Origin: Pseudomaricurvus sp033283175
GTDB lineage: Bacteria > Pseudomonadota > Gammaproteobacteria > Pseudomonadales > Cellvibrionaceae
DNA length: 64,000 nucleotides
Assembly: GCA_033283175.1 (NCBI GenBank)
Contig: JAWMQM010000002.1
Location: forward strand, 1,054,001 to 1,118,000
Direction of reading: 5' to 3'
Made by a program: the position numbers and the translations under genes. Under the pieces are notes generated by a model. It was not told the origin of the DNA and did no database searches. It was given only the letters and a program-made list of their open reading frames with translations. Below are positions 26,707 through 35,350 of the stretch, one piece after another. Every line of letters starts with the position of its first letter. The first letter of the stretch is position 1.

Positions 26707-28893
26707 TCAGAAATTCACGCCCAGCTCAACGGCAACCGTTCGGCGCGGACCATTGGCTGAGAAGTTCATGACCCCCGGGGCGAAGAAGCCCGAAGAGCGA
26801 TACTCCTCATCAGTGAGGTTCTTACCCCGCAGCGCGATCGACCACTTATCCGTATCAGCGGTCCAGCGTACGCTGGCGTCCAGCAGGTCCAGGTCATCAA
26901 TCCGGCCCACCGGATGATTGCGGGTATCGGTATCCCTCTCACTGGTGTGCATCCAGACAATATTGAACGTGGTGTAACCTGGCCCCAGGTCGAACTCGTA
27001 GGCCGCCCCCAATGATCCCTGAACCTCCGGCGCATTGCGGAGATTCAGCCCCGATGCATCCTCCTGGCCGTTGGCCGGATTGGCGTCAAGATCGAACAGA
27101 AAATCCTCGTAGGAGGCATCCAGATAGCTCAGGGAAGCGTTCAGCGTCAATCCGTCAATTGGAATAAACACCACCTCCAGCTCCGCCCCGGAAATTTCGG
27201 CACTGGCCGCATTTTCCACCCGGGTTACCGGTGTAGCGCCTACATATACCAGCTGATCCACCTGCAGATCTTGGTAATCGTTATAGAAAACCGCCAGGTT
27301 GGTACGCAGGGTGCCATCCAGCCAATCCGCCTTAAGGCCCATTTCCCAGGTATCCACAATCTCCGGATCGTAAGGGCCAATATCTTCCGGGAAGGTAATG
27401 CGGGCGTTAAAACCACCGGATTTAAAGCCTCGTGCCTGATAGGCGTAGTACATGACGTTGTCGGTAATGTTCCAGTCTACCCCCAGGCGCCAACCCAGGT
27501 TCTCCCAGTCCTCCTTACCGCTGGCGGTGACAACGCCCAGCGAAGCCCCGGAAGCCAGGGTATCATTGACCACATCCAGCTCCTTTTCCTGCCAGGTATA
27601 GCGAATCCCGGCCTGCAGCCTGACGGTGTCAGTAACACTCCAGTTGCCTTGGGCGAATACCGACCAGGCCTCATCATCCTGGTCAGGGTCAGCCAGCAGC
27701 ACCAGGCCGGGACCAAACGCGTCCACACCACTCCAGGAGTCCAGTTTCCAGTTCTGGGACCAATAGTAGATACCGGTGGTCAGGTTGGTGTTATCGGTGG
27801 GCTCGAAGTTGATACGTAACTCCTGCGAGAACTGCTCGTTATCGGTGACCCGCGCCGTATGGAAGAGCGTTTCGGGGCTGCCGTCCTGGTCGGTCCACTC
27901 ATCCAGCGTAAACTCACGCTGGTTGGTAATGGAGACCAGCTGGGCGCCTCCCAGATCCCAGTTCATGGTCAGGGTGGCGCCGTCAATGTCGAAATCGGAG
28001 TAGTTATTGAACTGGCTGGAGCTTTTAAAGCTGACATCCCCCAGCTCTGTGGAGTAGCCCGGTGCATACAGCGCCATACCCGGGTCAGACTTGTTAATCA
28101 CTACCGGGGAATCGTTGCGTCCGCGCCCGTACTCCAGCTGCAAGGTAGCGTCAAACATATCCGAAGGGGTGTATTTCAGGTAACCCCGCGCAGACAGGAC
28201 ATTCTGTCCCCCCAGGTCCCGTCCACTCTCCCAGTCCTCATAGAAACCATCAAAGCTCTTCGAGACAACCGCCACCTTGCTGGTCAGGGTCTCCGTCAGC
28301 GGAATCTCTACGGATGTCGCCAGGTCCCGGCGGCCATAATTGCCCAGGGTCAGGCGTGCGCTTCCCCCAAATTCCCCGGTGGGTTGCTTGCTGATAACGT
28401 TGATAACCCCGCCAATGGTATTAGCGCCAAACAGCGTACCCTGCGGTCCCCGCAGAATTTCCACCCGTTCGATATCAAACAGATCCAGCAGTGCGGTGGT
28501 GTTGCTGCCCTGGTAGACACCATCCACCACAACGCCAACAGAGGGATCAATAAATCCGTCGGCCTCCTGCACACCGATACCGCGGATACTGACGGCCGCC
28601 GTCATGCTGGCGTTGACCACATTGGTGACCACCAGACTTGGTACTGTGCCGCTGATATCCCGAAGATCCGCGGCGAAGGTTCGTTCCAGCATATTACCGG
28701 TCATGGCGGTCACGGCGACCGGCGTATCCTGCAAACTCTCTTCGCGCTTCTGGGCGGTTACTATGACCTCCTCCAGCGCGCCGGCGGCCTGCACCACATT
28801 GCCTGCGCCGAAGGCCAACAGTCCTGCAGTCCCCAACGTAGCAACACCCGCCGGGAGTTTTCTCCTGTGATGGTTCACTCCTGAAATTTTCAT
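26707..28893 (-). CDS. TonB-dependent outer-membrane receptor 3
   Basis: 728 aa from ATG 28893 (MKISGVNHHRR), with CAGGGA 7 bases upstream; a TTG two codons earlier is the alternative. Signal region AGVATLGTAGLLAFGAG, cleavage likely at VQA-AGALEE. TonB-box-like LEEVIVTAQKREESLQDTPV, plug motifs SIRGIGVQEADG, IERVEILRGPQGTLFGANTI, barrel end RRTVAVELGVNF. The TAQKRE box and sequence set it apart from receptors 1 and 2, suggesting a different ligand or an older duplication. A candidate operator lies 122 bp upstream. Confidence 0.93.
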   Translation of the reverse strand: MKISGVNHHRRKLPAGVATLGTAGLLAFGAGNVVQAAGALEEVIVTAQKREESLQDTPVAVTAMTGNMLERTFAADLRDISGTVPSLVVTNVVNASMTAAVSIRGIGVQEADGFIDPSVGVVVDGVYQGSNTTALLDLFDIERVEILRGPQGTLFGANTIGGVINVISKQPTGEFGGSARLTLGNYGRRDLATSVEIPLTETLTSKVAVVSKSFDGFYEDWESGRDLGGQNVLSARGYLKYTPSDMFDATLQLEYGRGRNDSPVVINKSDPGMALYAPGYSTELGDVSFKSSSQFNNYSDFDIDGATLTMNWDLGGAQLVSITNQREFTLDEWTDQDGSPETLFHTARVTDNEQFSQELRINFEPTDNTNLTTGIYYWSQNWKLDSWSGVDAFGPGLVLLADPDQDDEAWSVFAQGNWSVTDTVRLQAGIRYTWQEKELDVVNDTLASGASLGVVTASGKEDWENLGWRLGVDWNITDNVMYYAYQARGFKSGGFNARITFPEDIGPYDPEIVDTWEMGLKADWLDGTLRTNLAVFYNDYQDLQVDQLVYVGATPVTRVENAASAEISGAELEVVFIPIDGLTLNASLSYLDASYEDFLFDLDANPANGQEDASGLNLRNAPEVQGSLGAAYEFDLGPGYTTFNIVWMHTSERDTDTRNHPVGRIDDLDLLDASVRWTADTDKWSIALRGKNLTDEEYRSSGFFAPGVMNFSANGPRRTVAVELGVNF

Positions 28894-29014
28894 GCTCAAA
28901 TCCCTGCTCTCCTGTCATTATTTATAGTTTTTGTATGCGCTTACGGACGTGTTCCGGACTGTACTGTGTACCTGCCGCCCGGCAATTTTTCGTAAAACTA
29001 TCACACCGTTAAAA

Positions 29015-29028
29015 ACATACAGGATTGT
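29015..29028. promoter_or_regulatory. Candidate TetR operator, copy 6
   Basis: ACATACAGGATTGT, 10 of 14 matches to the best copy. 122 bp upstream of TonB receptor 3 (minus). The half ACAGGATTGT recurs at 52685-52694. Confidence 0.55.
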
Positions 29029-29177
29029 TCTTATTATTAATAAGTATCAAAGTCAAGGTGAAATATTCTCAGTCGATTCCTAACGACCCATAAACATTCG
29101 ACAGTTACCTGAGGTAACGTAAATTTTCCGGAAAAAGTCCACTAAATACACACTCAGGTCGGCTTAATATTTTAAAT

Positions 29178-29191
29178 ACATTCTTGTTTGT
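29178..29191. promoter_or_regulatory. Candidate TetR operator, copy 7
   Basis: ACATTCTTGTTTGT, preceded by TTTAAAT; 10 of 14 matches, and 12 of 14 to the copy at 48539. 115 bp upstream of the Rieske gene at 29306. Confidence 0.55.
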
Positions 29192-29305
29192 TTTGTATAT
29201 TTTCCGATGATAGTGTTCCCGATAGCGTCGTCTTTAGCCGCCACCTGCGGGCCCACAATATGAATCGGCGATGCCTTTAAAAAAACGACAGGGAGCCAGG
29301 AGATT

Positions 29306-30715
29306 ATGCAATTCGAAACCGGCCAAAAGCCCGGAGAGGCGCGCTGTCCGGGCCACAGCACCCGTGATGTAATTGCCTCGGACAAGGGCGGCGCCCCGGC
29401 ACACATTCTGGAGGAGAGTTACGAATTCCTGGGGGATCAGGACATTTCCTATGAGCGCTACACCTCCGCCGCATTCCTGCAGGATGAAATGGACTCGGTA
29501 TGGCTCAAGGTGTGGCAGTGGGCCTGTCGCGAAGATGAGATCCCGCAGGCTGGTGACTATACCGTGTACGACATTGGCGACAAATCCGTCCTCATTTTGC
29601 GGACCGATGATGGCCACATCAAAGCCTTCGCCAATGCCTGTCTGCACCGTGGGACCCAACTCAAGCCAACCGGCAGTTCCGGTTGCTCTACCCGCTTGCG
29701 CTGTCCCTTCCACGGCTTTACCTGGTCACTGGACGGTGAGCTGACAGACGTGCCCTGTGACTGGGATTTCCCCCACATTGGCAACCGTGACTTCACTCTC
29801 CCACAACTCAGGGTTGAGACCTGGGGCGGCTTTGTCTTCATCAATTTTGATCAGCAAGCGGCGCCGCTGCATGAGTTCATGGGGGTATTGCCGGAGCACT
29901 TCGCCAACTGGAAGCTGGAAAACAAATTTACCGCAATGCATGTGCGCAAGATGCTGCCCGCCAACTGGAAGGCCTGTCTGGAAGCCTTCCTGGAGTCTTA
30001 CCATGTACTGGAAACGCACCCGCAAGGTATTACCACCGTGGGTGATGCCAACAGCCAGTACGATATTTACGGTGACCACGTCTCCCGCTTTGTGCATTTG
30101 GTCGGGTATCCCAGCCCGCATCTGCAGGAGCAGCATACGGAACAGCAGATCCTGGATGCCCTGCTGGTTGAAGGGGTTGTTGAGGGTGTGTATGAGGATG
30201 GGTCCAGATTGCAGGTACCGGAGGGAGGCAAGGCGCGGGAGGTTTTCAGCGACTATCTGAAACAGACCCTGGGCGACGCCTATCAGCGCGACTTTTCCCA
30301 TCTGTCTATCACGGAAACCATCGACGCCATTGAGTATTGCCTGTTTCCGAATACCTGCTTCTTCCCTTCCCTGCTCTTCCCTATGGTCTACCGCTTCCGC
30401 CCCAATGGTACCGATCCCGACAGCACGATCTTCGATCTGCTCTACCTGCAGCCCATCCCGGAAGGCGGCGAGCGGCCAGAACCGCCAGAACCCATTGAAC
30501 TCGACTATCAGCAATCCTTTCACGACGTTCCCGGTTTTGACCCCGGGCTGGCGACGATTTATGACCAGGACACCGGTAACCTCATTGCCCAGCAGCGGGG
30601 ATTCAAGGCCAGCGTGAAGCCCGGGCAAACCCTTGGCAATTATCAGGAGATCCGGATTCGTCAATTCCACCAGACCATTGATAAATATTTGTCCAGGCAG
30701 CGCAACGGGGAGTAA
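29306..30715 (+). CDS. Rieske non-haem iron oxygenase alpha subunit (2)
   Basis: 469 aa. Rieske ligands C112/H114 (ACLHRG) and C133/H136 (RCPFHGF); catalytic iron histidines H233 and H238 in ESYHVLETHP, the third ligand (Asp) later. The N-terminal block VWLKVWQWACREDEIPQAGD is shared with alpha subunits (3) and (5), so these three are paralogues. Strong ribosome site AGGAGATT before ATG 29306. The VOC gene starts 2 bp after its stop, so they form an operon. Substrate unknown; no beta subunit or reductase adjoins. Confidence 0.94.
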   Translation: MQFETGQKPGEARCPGHSTRDVIASDKGGAPAHILEESYEFLGDQDISYERYTSAAFLQDEMDSVWLKVWQWACREDEIPQAGDYTVYDIGDKSVLILRTDDGHIKAFANACLHRGTQLKPTGSSGCSTRLRCPFHGFTWSLDGELTDVPCDWDFPHIGNRDFTLPQLRVETWGGFVFINFDQQAAPLHEFMGVLPEHFANWKLENKFTAMHVRKMLPANWKACLEAFLESYHVLETHPQGITTVGDANSQYDIYGDHVSRFVHLVGYPSPHLQEQHTEQQILDALLVEGVVEGVYEDGSRLQVPEGGKAREVFSDYLKQTLGDAYQRDFSHLSITETIDAIEYCLFPNTCFFPSLLFPMVYRFRPNGTDPDSTIFDLLYLQPIPEGGERPEPPEPIELDYQQSFHDVPGFDPGLATIYDQDTGNLIAQQRGFKASVKPGQTLGNYQEIRIRQFHQTIDKYLSRQRNGE

Positions 30716-30717
30716 AC

Positions 30718-31182
30718 ATGATTCGCGGTGTTCACCATATTGCTATCTCGACGCCCTGTATGGCACGCCTCGTCGATTTCTATCAACGGGTACTGGGGTT
30801 CGAACTGCTGGCAGAAACGGAATGGCCAGCCGGGACACAAGCCATCAATCGGGTTCTCGGCCTGCAGGAGTCCAGCGGCCGCCAGGCCATGCTCAAGGCC
30901 GGCAATCTTTGCCTGGAGATTTTTGAATTCAGTACACCTGAGCCCGCGCCCATGGATCCGGACAGGCCCGTGTGCAATCACGGACATACCCATCTCTGCC
31001 TGGACGTCGTCGATATCAATCAGGTCTATAACCAGCTTCTGGAGAAGGGAGTGCGATTCCACGCACCGCCGCAGGATTTCGGCAGCTGTAAAGCGACCTA
31101 CGGCCGAGACCCGGATGGCAATGTGTTTGAGATACAGGAGCTTATGTCAGCGCAAGATCCCAGCCAGGTTATCGTCACCTGA
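30718..31182 (+). CDS. VOC superfamily protein (2)
   Basis: 154 aa, glyoxalase/dioxygenase fold: IRGVHHIAISTPCMARLVDF at the N-terminus, then HTHLCLDVVDINQVYNQL, and the C-terminal YGRDPDGNVFEIQEL. Metal ligands would be the His in GVHHIAI, the His in HTHLCL and the Glu in VFEIQE, the classical set. GGGGAG of the ribosome site lies inside the end of the Rieske gene. Could be an isomerase/epimerase or an extradiol-type ring-cleavage enzyme; the short single-module form makes an isomerase or lyase more likely. Confidence 0.87.
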   Translation: MIRGVHHIAISTPCMARLVDFYQRVLGFELLAETEWPAGTQAINRVLGLQESSGRQAMLKAGNLCLEIFEFSTPEPAPMDPDRPVCNHGHTHLCLDVVDINQVYNQLLEKGVRFHAPPQDFGSCKATYGRDPDGNVFEIQELMSAQDPSQVIVT

Positions 31183-31249
31183 GCCCGGCCACTTGCTGCC
31201 GGAGAGATCTCCTGAATGGTTAACCGCCGCTTGCATGAAAATAAATAAT

Positions 31250-31263
31250 ACAAACAGGTTTGT
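31250..31263. promoter_or_regulatory. Candidate TetR operator, copy 8
   Basis: ACAAACAGGTTTGT, 12 of 14 matches to copy 6 but only 8 to the best copy. 81 bp upstream of the Rieske gene at 31344. Confidence 0.5.
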
Positions 31264-31343
31264 TTGATTTGAATCATGAGAGCAAATAACCCGGAGAGAT
31301 AGAGTGGATCCTGCAACACACTTGTATTGTGAGGGCCTGAGCC

Positions 31344-32753
31344 ATGAATAATATTAATAAGCAAACACCATCTGAAGGGATCAGTTACCAACAGTATCTC
31401 GACAGGGAAACGGTCGCCGTACCGGAACATTTGCGGGTCACCAACAGTCCTGACCTCGGCGACATGCGCCTTGATCCGACCCGCTATACCTCCCGCCAAA
31501 TGCACGACCTGGAAATCAGGCATGTCTGGAGCAAGGTTTGGCAATTGGCCTGCCGCGAGGAGGATATACCGGAGGTGGGCGACCATACCCTGTATGAAGT
31601 CGGGGATATCTCGCTGATTGTGGTGCGTACCGCAGAGGATGAGATCAAGGCTTTTTTTAACTCCTGCCTCCACCGCGGTCGCAAGCTGGTTACAGAACCC
31701 GGCTGTTCCACCAAATTTCGCTGCCCGTACCACGCCTGGACCTGGAATATTGACGGTTCCAATGCCTTTATTCCCTGTCGCTCGGATTTTGAACACGCCA
31801 ACCGGGATGATTTCCGGTTGCCGGAAGCCAGGCTAGACCGGTGGCAGGGATTTGTTTTTGTAAACCCTGACAGCAATGCCGGGCCCCTGCTCGATTACCT
31901 GCAGGTACTGCCGGAACACTTCAGGAACTACGACCTGCAGGATTGCTACAAGGCTATCCACGTACAGAAAGTGGTGGAGTGTAACTGGAAGGTCGCGCTG
32001 GAAGCGTTTATGGAGTCCTACCATGTGATCGCCACCCACCCGAACATCCTAAATTTTATGGGGGATGCCAATGCTCAATATGATATTTTAAGCGATCATA
32101 TCAACCGCTCTGTCACTGCCAACGCGGTGAGTAGTCCCCATCTTAAACCTATCTCTGAACAAAAGATCATGGAGGCCACACTCAGTGGCAGTGGCCGGGT
32201 GTTCCCTGAGGGTGAACTTGAAGTGCCGGAAGGCATGACCGCCCGTCAGTACCTGGCGGCGATGAACCGGGAGCAGTTCAGCCAGGATTACCAGCGCGAC
32301 TTCTCGCAGGTGACAGATGCAGAACTGCTGGATGCTATTCTCTATTGGGTGTTTCCCAACATTGAGATCTGGGCCGGTTTCCTGGGCAATATTGTCTATA
32401 TCAGTCGTCCCAGCGGGCACAACCCCGATGAGTGCATTTTCGACATTATGGTCCTGCAGCGTATCCCCAAGGGGAATCGCAAACCCAAAGGCGTACCGGT
32501 ACACAAACTCGGAGTCCACCAGAGCTTTTCCGAGGCTGAAGAACTGGGTGTGCTGGGTGGCGTGTTTGACGAGGACATGAACAACCTCCCGCACATGCAG
32601 CAGGGCCTGAAGGTTGCGGCACTGAACGGCCAGAATGGCCTGGTACTGGGTGATTATCAGGAGTCCAGAATCAAACACATGCACAACATGATCGACCGCT
32701 ACATTGCCAGCGGCCACTCCCCCACTGCGGGCGAGGCAAAAAACAGGCAATAA
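31344..32753 (+). CDS. Rieske non-haem iron oxygenase alpha subunit (3)
   Basis: 469 aa, the same length as subunit (2) and clearly related. Rieske ligands C108/H110 (SCLHRG) and C127/H130 (RCPYHAW; the usual Gly after His is Ala). Iron histidines H227 and H232 in ESYHVIATHP. Shared block VWSKVWQLACREEDIPEVGD. C-terminal YQESRIKHMHNMIDRYIASG resembles subunit (5) (YQESRIRHMHQTLDKYL). Ribosome site GAGGG. Stands alone with its own candidate operator. Confidence 0.94.
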   Translation: MNNINKQTPSEGISYQQYLDRETVAVPEHLRVTNSPDLGDMRLDPTRYTSRQMHDLEIRHVWSKVWQLACREEDIPEVGDHTLYEVGDISLIVVRTAEDEIKAFFNSCLHRGRKLVTEPGCSTKFRCPYHAWTWNIDGSNAFIPCRSDFEHANRDDFRLPEARLDRWQGFVFVNPDSNAGPLLDYLQVLPEHFRNYDLQDCYKAIHVQKVVECNWKVALEAFMESYHVIATHPNILNFMGDANAQYDILSDHINRSVTANAVSSPHLKPISEQKIMEATLSGSGRVFPEGELEVPEGMTARQYLAAMNREQFSQDYQRDFSQVTDAELLDAILYWVFPNIEIWAGFLGNIVYISRPSGHNPDECIFDIMVLQRIPKGNRKPKGVPVHKLGVHQSFSEAEELGVLGGVFDEDMNNLPHMQQGLKVAALNGQNGLVLGDYQESRIKHMHNMIDRYIASGHSPTAGEAKNRQ

Positions 32754-32810
32754 GATTCGTGTGACCTATAGTTATAAACAATACAAGTGCCGGAAATAAG
32801 CATTTTAAAA

Positions 32811-32824
32811 ACAGTCAAATCTGT
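32811..32824. promoter_or_regulatory. Candidate TetR operator, copy 9
   Basis: ACAGTCAAATCTGT, 11 of 14 matches; preceded by TTTTAAAA. 112 bp upstream of the Rieske gene at 32936. Confidence 0.6.
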
Positions 32825-32935
32825 TTATTATGTATCTATTAAAGGCACTCGAGCTATATGATGACATCGCCAGCCTCTGGCCCAGGTGGTATCCATCAGA
32901 TTCAAATAATCAATAAATAACGCCGGAGCTTTACT

Positions 32936-34282
32936 ATGAACCAACCTGCCAAAGCTTATATCCTCAATCACGATCTCGATCGTCCCGAGAAACAAGCCGA
33001 ACCGGAATTACGCGGAGACGGAATTACCGCCGATCGCTATATCTCCGCTGACTATGCCCGGGACGAGTGGAAGAAGGTATGGATGCGCACCTGGAACCTC
33101 GCCGGCATGGCTTACCATGTCCAGGAACCCGGGGACTACATCACCGTCGATTTTGCCCATGAGTCCATCATCTGCGTCTGCGGTGATGACGGCGTTGTAC
33201 GAGCGTTCTACAACTCCTGCCCTCATCGTGGCACCCGTATCACCACTGCCGAAGAGGGCTACGCGGAAAAGTTCGCCTGCCCCTACCACGGCTGGCAATT
33301 CGATAAGATGGGCGTTACCTCCTACGTTCCCAACGAAGAGGATTATCCCCAGGGCAGCCCTTGCGGTCACACCGGCCTGAAGCAGGTCAAGTGTCAGGTT
33401 CTGTTTGGTCTCGTATGGATCAATATGGATGAAGAGGCTGGTTCACTGGAGGAGTTTCTCGGTGAAACCCTGATCGAAGAGCTGGGTTCCTACCACATGG
33501 AAGACATGCTCCGGGTAATGAACCTGACCGCAGACAGCCCCTGCAACTGGAAGATTATTACCGACAACTTCAACGAAGCCTATCATGTCCAGGTTCTGCA
33601 CCCCGGCCTGATCCCCTATATCGAAGCGGATTACAAGGCGTGCCAGTTTGATATGCTGCCGGAAGGCCACAACCGCGGCTGGTTCCCTTCCCACAATCCT
33701 TCAGTTCTGCATACCGATGAGCAAATTGGGGAGCATCTCGCCGCTATTATGCGCAACTGGGAACTGAACCCTGAAGATTTCAAGGCCAATGAAAACCGTC
33801 CGCTGATTCGCAAGGCCATTCAGCAGGCCAAGCGCGAGCTGGGCGAATCAAAAGGCCATCACCACTACAAGAATTACGCGGACTACCAGTTCACCGACTA
33901 TGTGATCTACAACATCTTCCCGAACACGGTGATGTCCATTGGTCCCGATGGTGCCCAGCTGCTGCGCCCGCGGCCCCATCCTTCCGGAGACCCACAGCGC
34001 TGCCTGTTTGACCACTGGTGGATGGTCCACAAGATTGACGGCATGACCGAGACCCCCTCTCCTGCGGGTGGCCCCGACCTGCCAGTAGAAGACGCTGAGC
34101 ACGAAGTGGTCATGTACGGCGAAAAAAGTCTCGGCACGACTGCCGACGAGGATCTAAGCATTGCGAAAATGCAACAGGAAGGTCTCTCCTCCGCCGGCTA
34201 CCAGCAGTTCTACCTGCCCCACCAGGAGCGCCGTGTACAACGCTTCCATGAAGTCCTGAATGATTACATGGGCAAGGACTGA
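32936..34282 (+). CDS. Rieske non-haem iron oxygenase alpha subunit (4)
   Basis: 448 aa, of another subgroup than (2), (3) and (5). Rieske ligands C95/H97 (SCPHRG) and C115/H118 (CPYHGW). Iron histidines H217 and H222 in NEAYHVQVLHPGL; the upstream acidic bridge residue is in ITDNFNEAYH. N-terminal part RYISADYARDEWKKVWMRTW. Ribosome site CGGAG. Monocistronic: an 11-bp tandem repeat and a strong terminator follow directly. Own candidate operator 112 bp upstream. Confidence 0.94.
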   Translation: MNQPAKAYILNHDLDRPEKQAEPELRGDGITADRYISADYARDEWKKVWMRTWNLAGMAYHVQEPGDYITVDFAHESIICVCGDDGVVRAFYNSCPHRGTRITTAEEGYAEKFACPYHGWQFDKMGVTSYVPNEEDYPQGSPCGHTGLKQVKCQVLFGLVWINMDEEAGSLEEFLGETLIEELGSYHMEDMLRVMNLTADSPCNWKIITDNFNEAYHVQVLHPGLIPYIEADYKACQFDMLPEGHNRGWFPSHNPSVLHTDEQIGEHLAAIMRNWELNPEDFKANENRPLIRKAIQQAKRELGESKGHHHYKNYADYQFTDYVIYNIFPNTVMSIGPDGAQLLRPRPHPSGDPQRCLFDHWWMVHKIDGMTETPSPAGGPDLPVEDAEHEVVMYGEKSLGTTADEDLSIAKMQQEGLSSAGYQQFYLPHQERRVQRFHEVLNDYMGKD

Positions 34283-34293
34283 CACCGAACGAA

Positions 34294-34333
34294 GTTGTTG
34301 TAACGTTGTTGTAACGTTGTTGTAACGTTGTTG
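34294..34333 (+). repeat. 11-bp tandem repeat, three full copies plus part of a fourth
   Basis: GTTGTTGTAAC repeated head to tail at 34294-34304, 34305-34315 and 34316-34326, then GTTGTTG at 34327-34333. Lies between a stop codon (34282) and a terminator (34344), so it is in the 3' untranslated RNA. Copies are identical, which suggests recent slippage expansion. Confidence 0.85.
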
Positions 34334-34343
34334 CGTTGTTTGT

Positions 34344-34365
34344 GGCACCTTCGGGTGCCTTTTTT
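34344..34365 (+). terminator. Rho-independent terminator of Rieske oxygenase (4)
   Basis: GGCACC-TTCG-GGTGCC followed by TTTTTT (34360-34365): ideal UUCG tetraloop. A decayed second copy GGCACC-TTCG-GTTGCC follows at 34382-34397 without a good T run. Confidence 0.92.
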
Positions 34366-34543
34366 ATTCTCTCGTTATTTAGGCACCTTCGGTTGCCTCT
34401 TTGTGCTTGGGAAGAATTGAGATCAGCAGGCCTGGCCCGGAATCGCCTGGATTCAGCCTCGTAACAGTGACAGGAGGAAAAGGCAGTGCCGGCGGTCACC
34501 GGCAGCAAGAGTGCGGAAATACAGAGTCAGACAACCACTGTAA

Positions 34544-35158
34544 TCAGTACTTGCCCCCCACCCCCGATTTTTGCGTGATGGCTCCGGAAACCTGTTCCAG
34601 CTCCATGTCATAAATTTGCCAGCCGACACCGGGTGTATAGCGGACCTTGTCGTGATAGGTACCGATAAAAATATCCAGTACCCGATCCGGGTCATCGTGC
34701 CAGGCCTGCAAATAGCTGGACATACGCGCTTCTCCCCCCTCTCCCGCGGCGTCCGGCAGTGACTGGATATGGACGATCTGGGTGCCGATCAGATGTTGTG
34801 TATTCCTGAACACCTTCAGCGCAGCGGCGGCCACCTCCACCCAGGCGTCAGGGCCCACTGCCTGGAAGCCGACAACCTCATCGGCACGGGTTCTGATACT
34901 GGCTTCGGGGGTAAAGATACGACGGTAAATTGCCCTGCCCTCCGCAATGCCGTCGGGCGTATTCAGACCGATCAGATCTGTGGCGCGGCCATACTGCCGG
35001 CGCAGAAATTCAATCTGCTGAATCGCGACAGTTTCCGCCACTGCTTGTGGCACGCCCGCGGGCTCCGCAGCCATTACCGGCGGCGACTGCACCAAGGACA
35101 CCAATGCACCGCCGATGAGCGGGATAGCGAGTATTGAACGTCTGGAAAACAGGGACAT
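34544..35158 (-). CDS. Exported SnoaL/NTF2-like protein (4)
   Basis: 204 aa with an N-terminal signal containing a twin arginine (MSLFSRRSILAIPLIGGALV), cleavage likely at VMA-AEPAG. The mature part is NTF2-like: AIQQIEFLRRQYGRATDLI, YRRIFTPEASIRTRADE, YHDKVRYTPGVGWQIYDM. Unlike the three other SnoaL proteins of the window it is probably periplasmic, perhaps meeting the same compound as the periplasmic flavin dehydrogenase at 12168. AAGGTAG precedes ATG 35158. 192 bp downstream of the SDR array on the same strand. Confidence 0.8.
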   Translation of the reverse strand: MSLFSRRSILAIPLIGGALVSLVQSPPVMAAEPAGVPQAVAETVAIQQIEFLRRQYGRATDLIGLNTPDGIAEGRAIYRRIFTPEASIRTRADEVVGFQAVGPDAWVEVAAAALKVFRNTQHLIGTQIVHIQSLPDAAGEGGEARMSSYLQAWHDDPDRVLDIFIGTYHDKVRYTPGVGWQIYDMELEQVSGAITQKSGVGGKY

Positions 35159-35350
35159 AGTATCTACCTTTTTATTATCAGTGAGGATGCGACGCAGGGG
35201 ACTTCGCCGTAACCCCGCGGAGAGCTGTGCAGTGCGTTGTCGCGGGCCAGCTGGGGAATGTCTCGATAACCTGGCGCCGTACAGGCAAGGATATGGCCCG
35301 ACACGGGACGCTGCCGGCTCAGGCCACAGCGCCCCTCATCAGAGGTGGGA

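Larger units (their letters stand above)
28894..29305. other. Divergent promoter region, TonB receptor 3 / Rieske oxygenase (2)
   Basis: 412 bp, AT-rich, no gene. Contains two palindrome copies, one near each divergent gene (29015-29028 and 29178-29191), the same arrangement as at 11.9-12.1 kb. Confidence 0.55.

Noticed and set aside
27859..28884. 341-codon plus-strand open frame
   Set aside because: Antisense to TonB receptor 3 plug and barrel; no recognisable protein features.
34294..34333. Possible CRISPR-like array
   Set aside because: Units are 11 bp, adjacent without spacers, and no cas gene is present: a simple tandem repeat.
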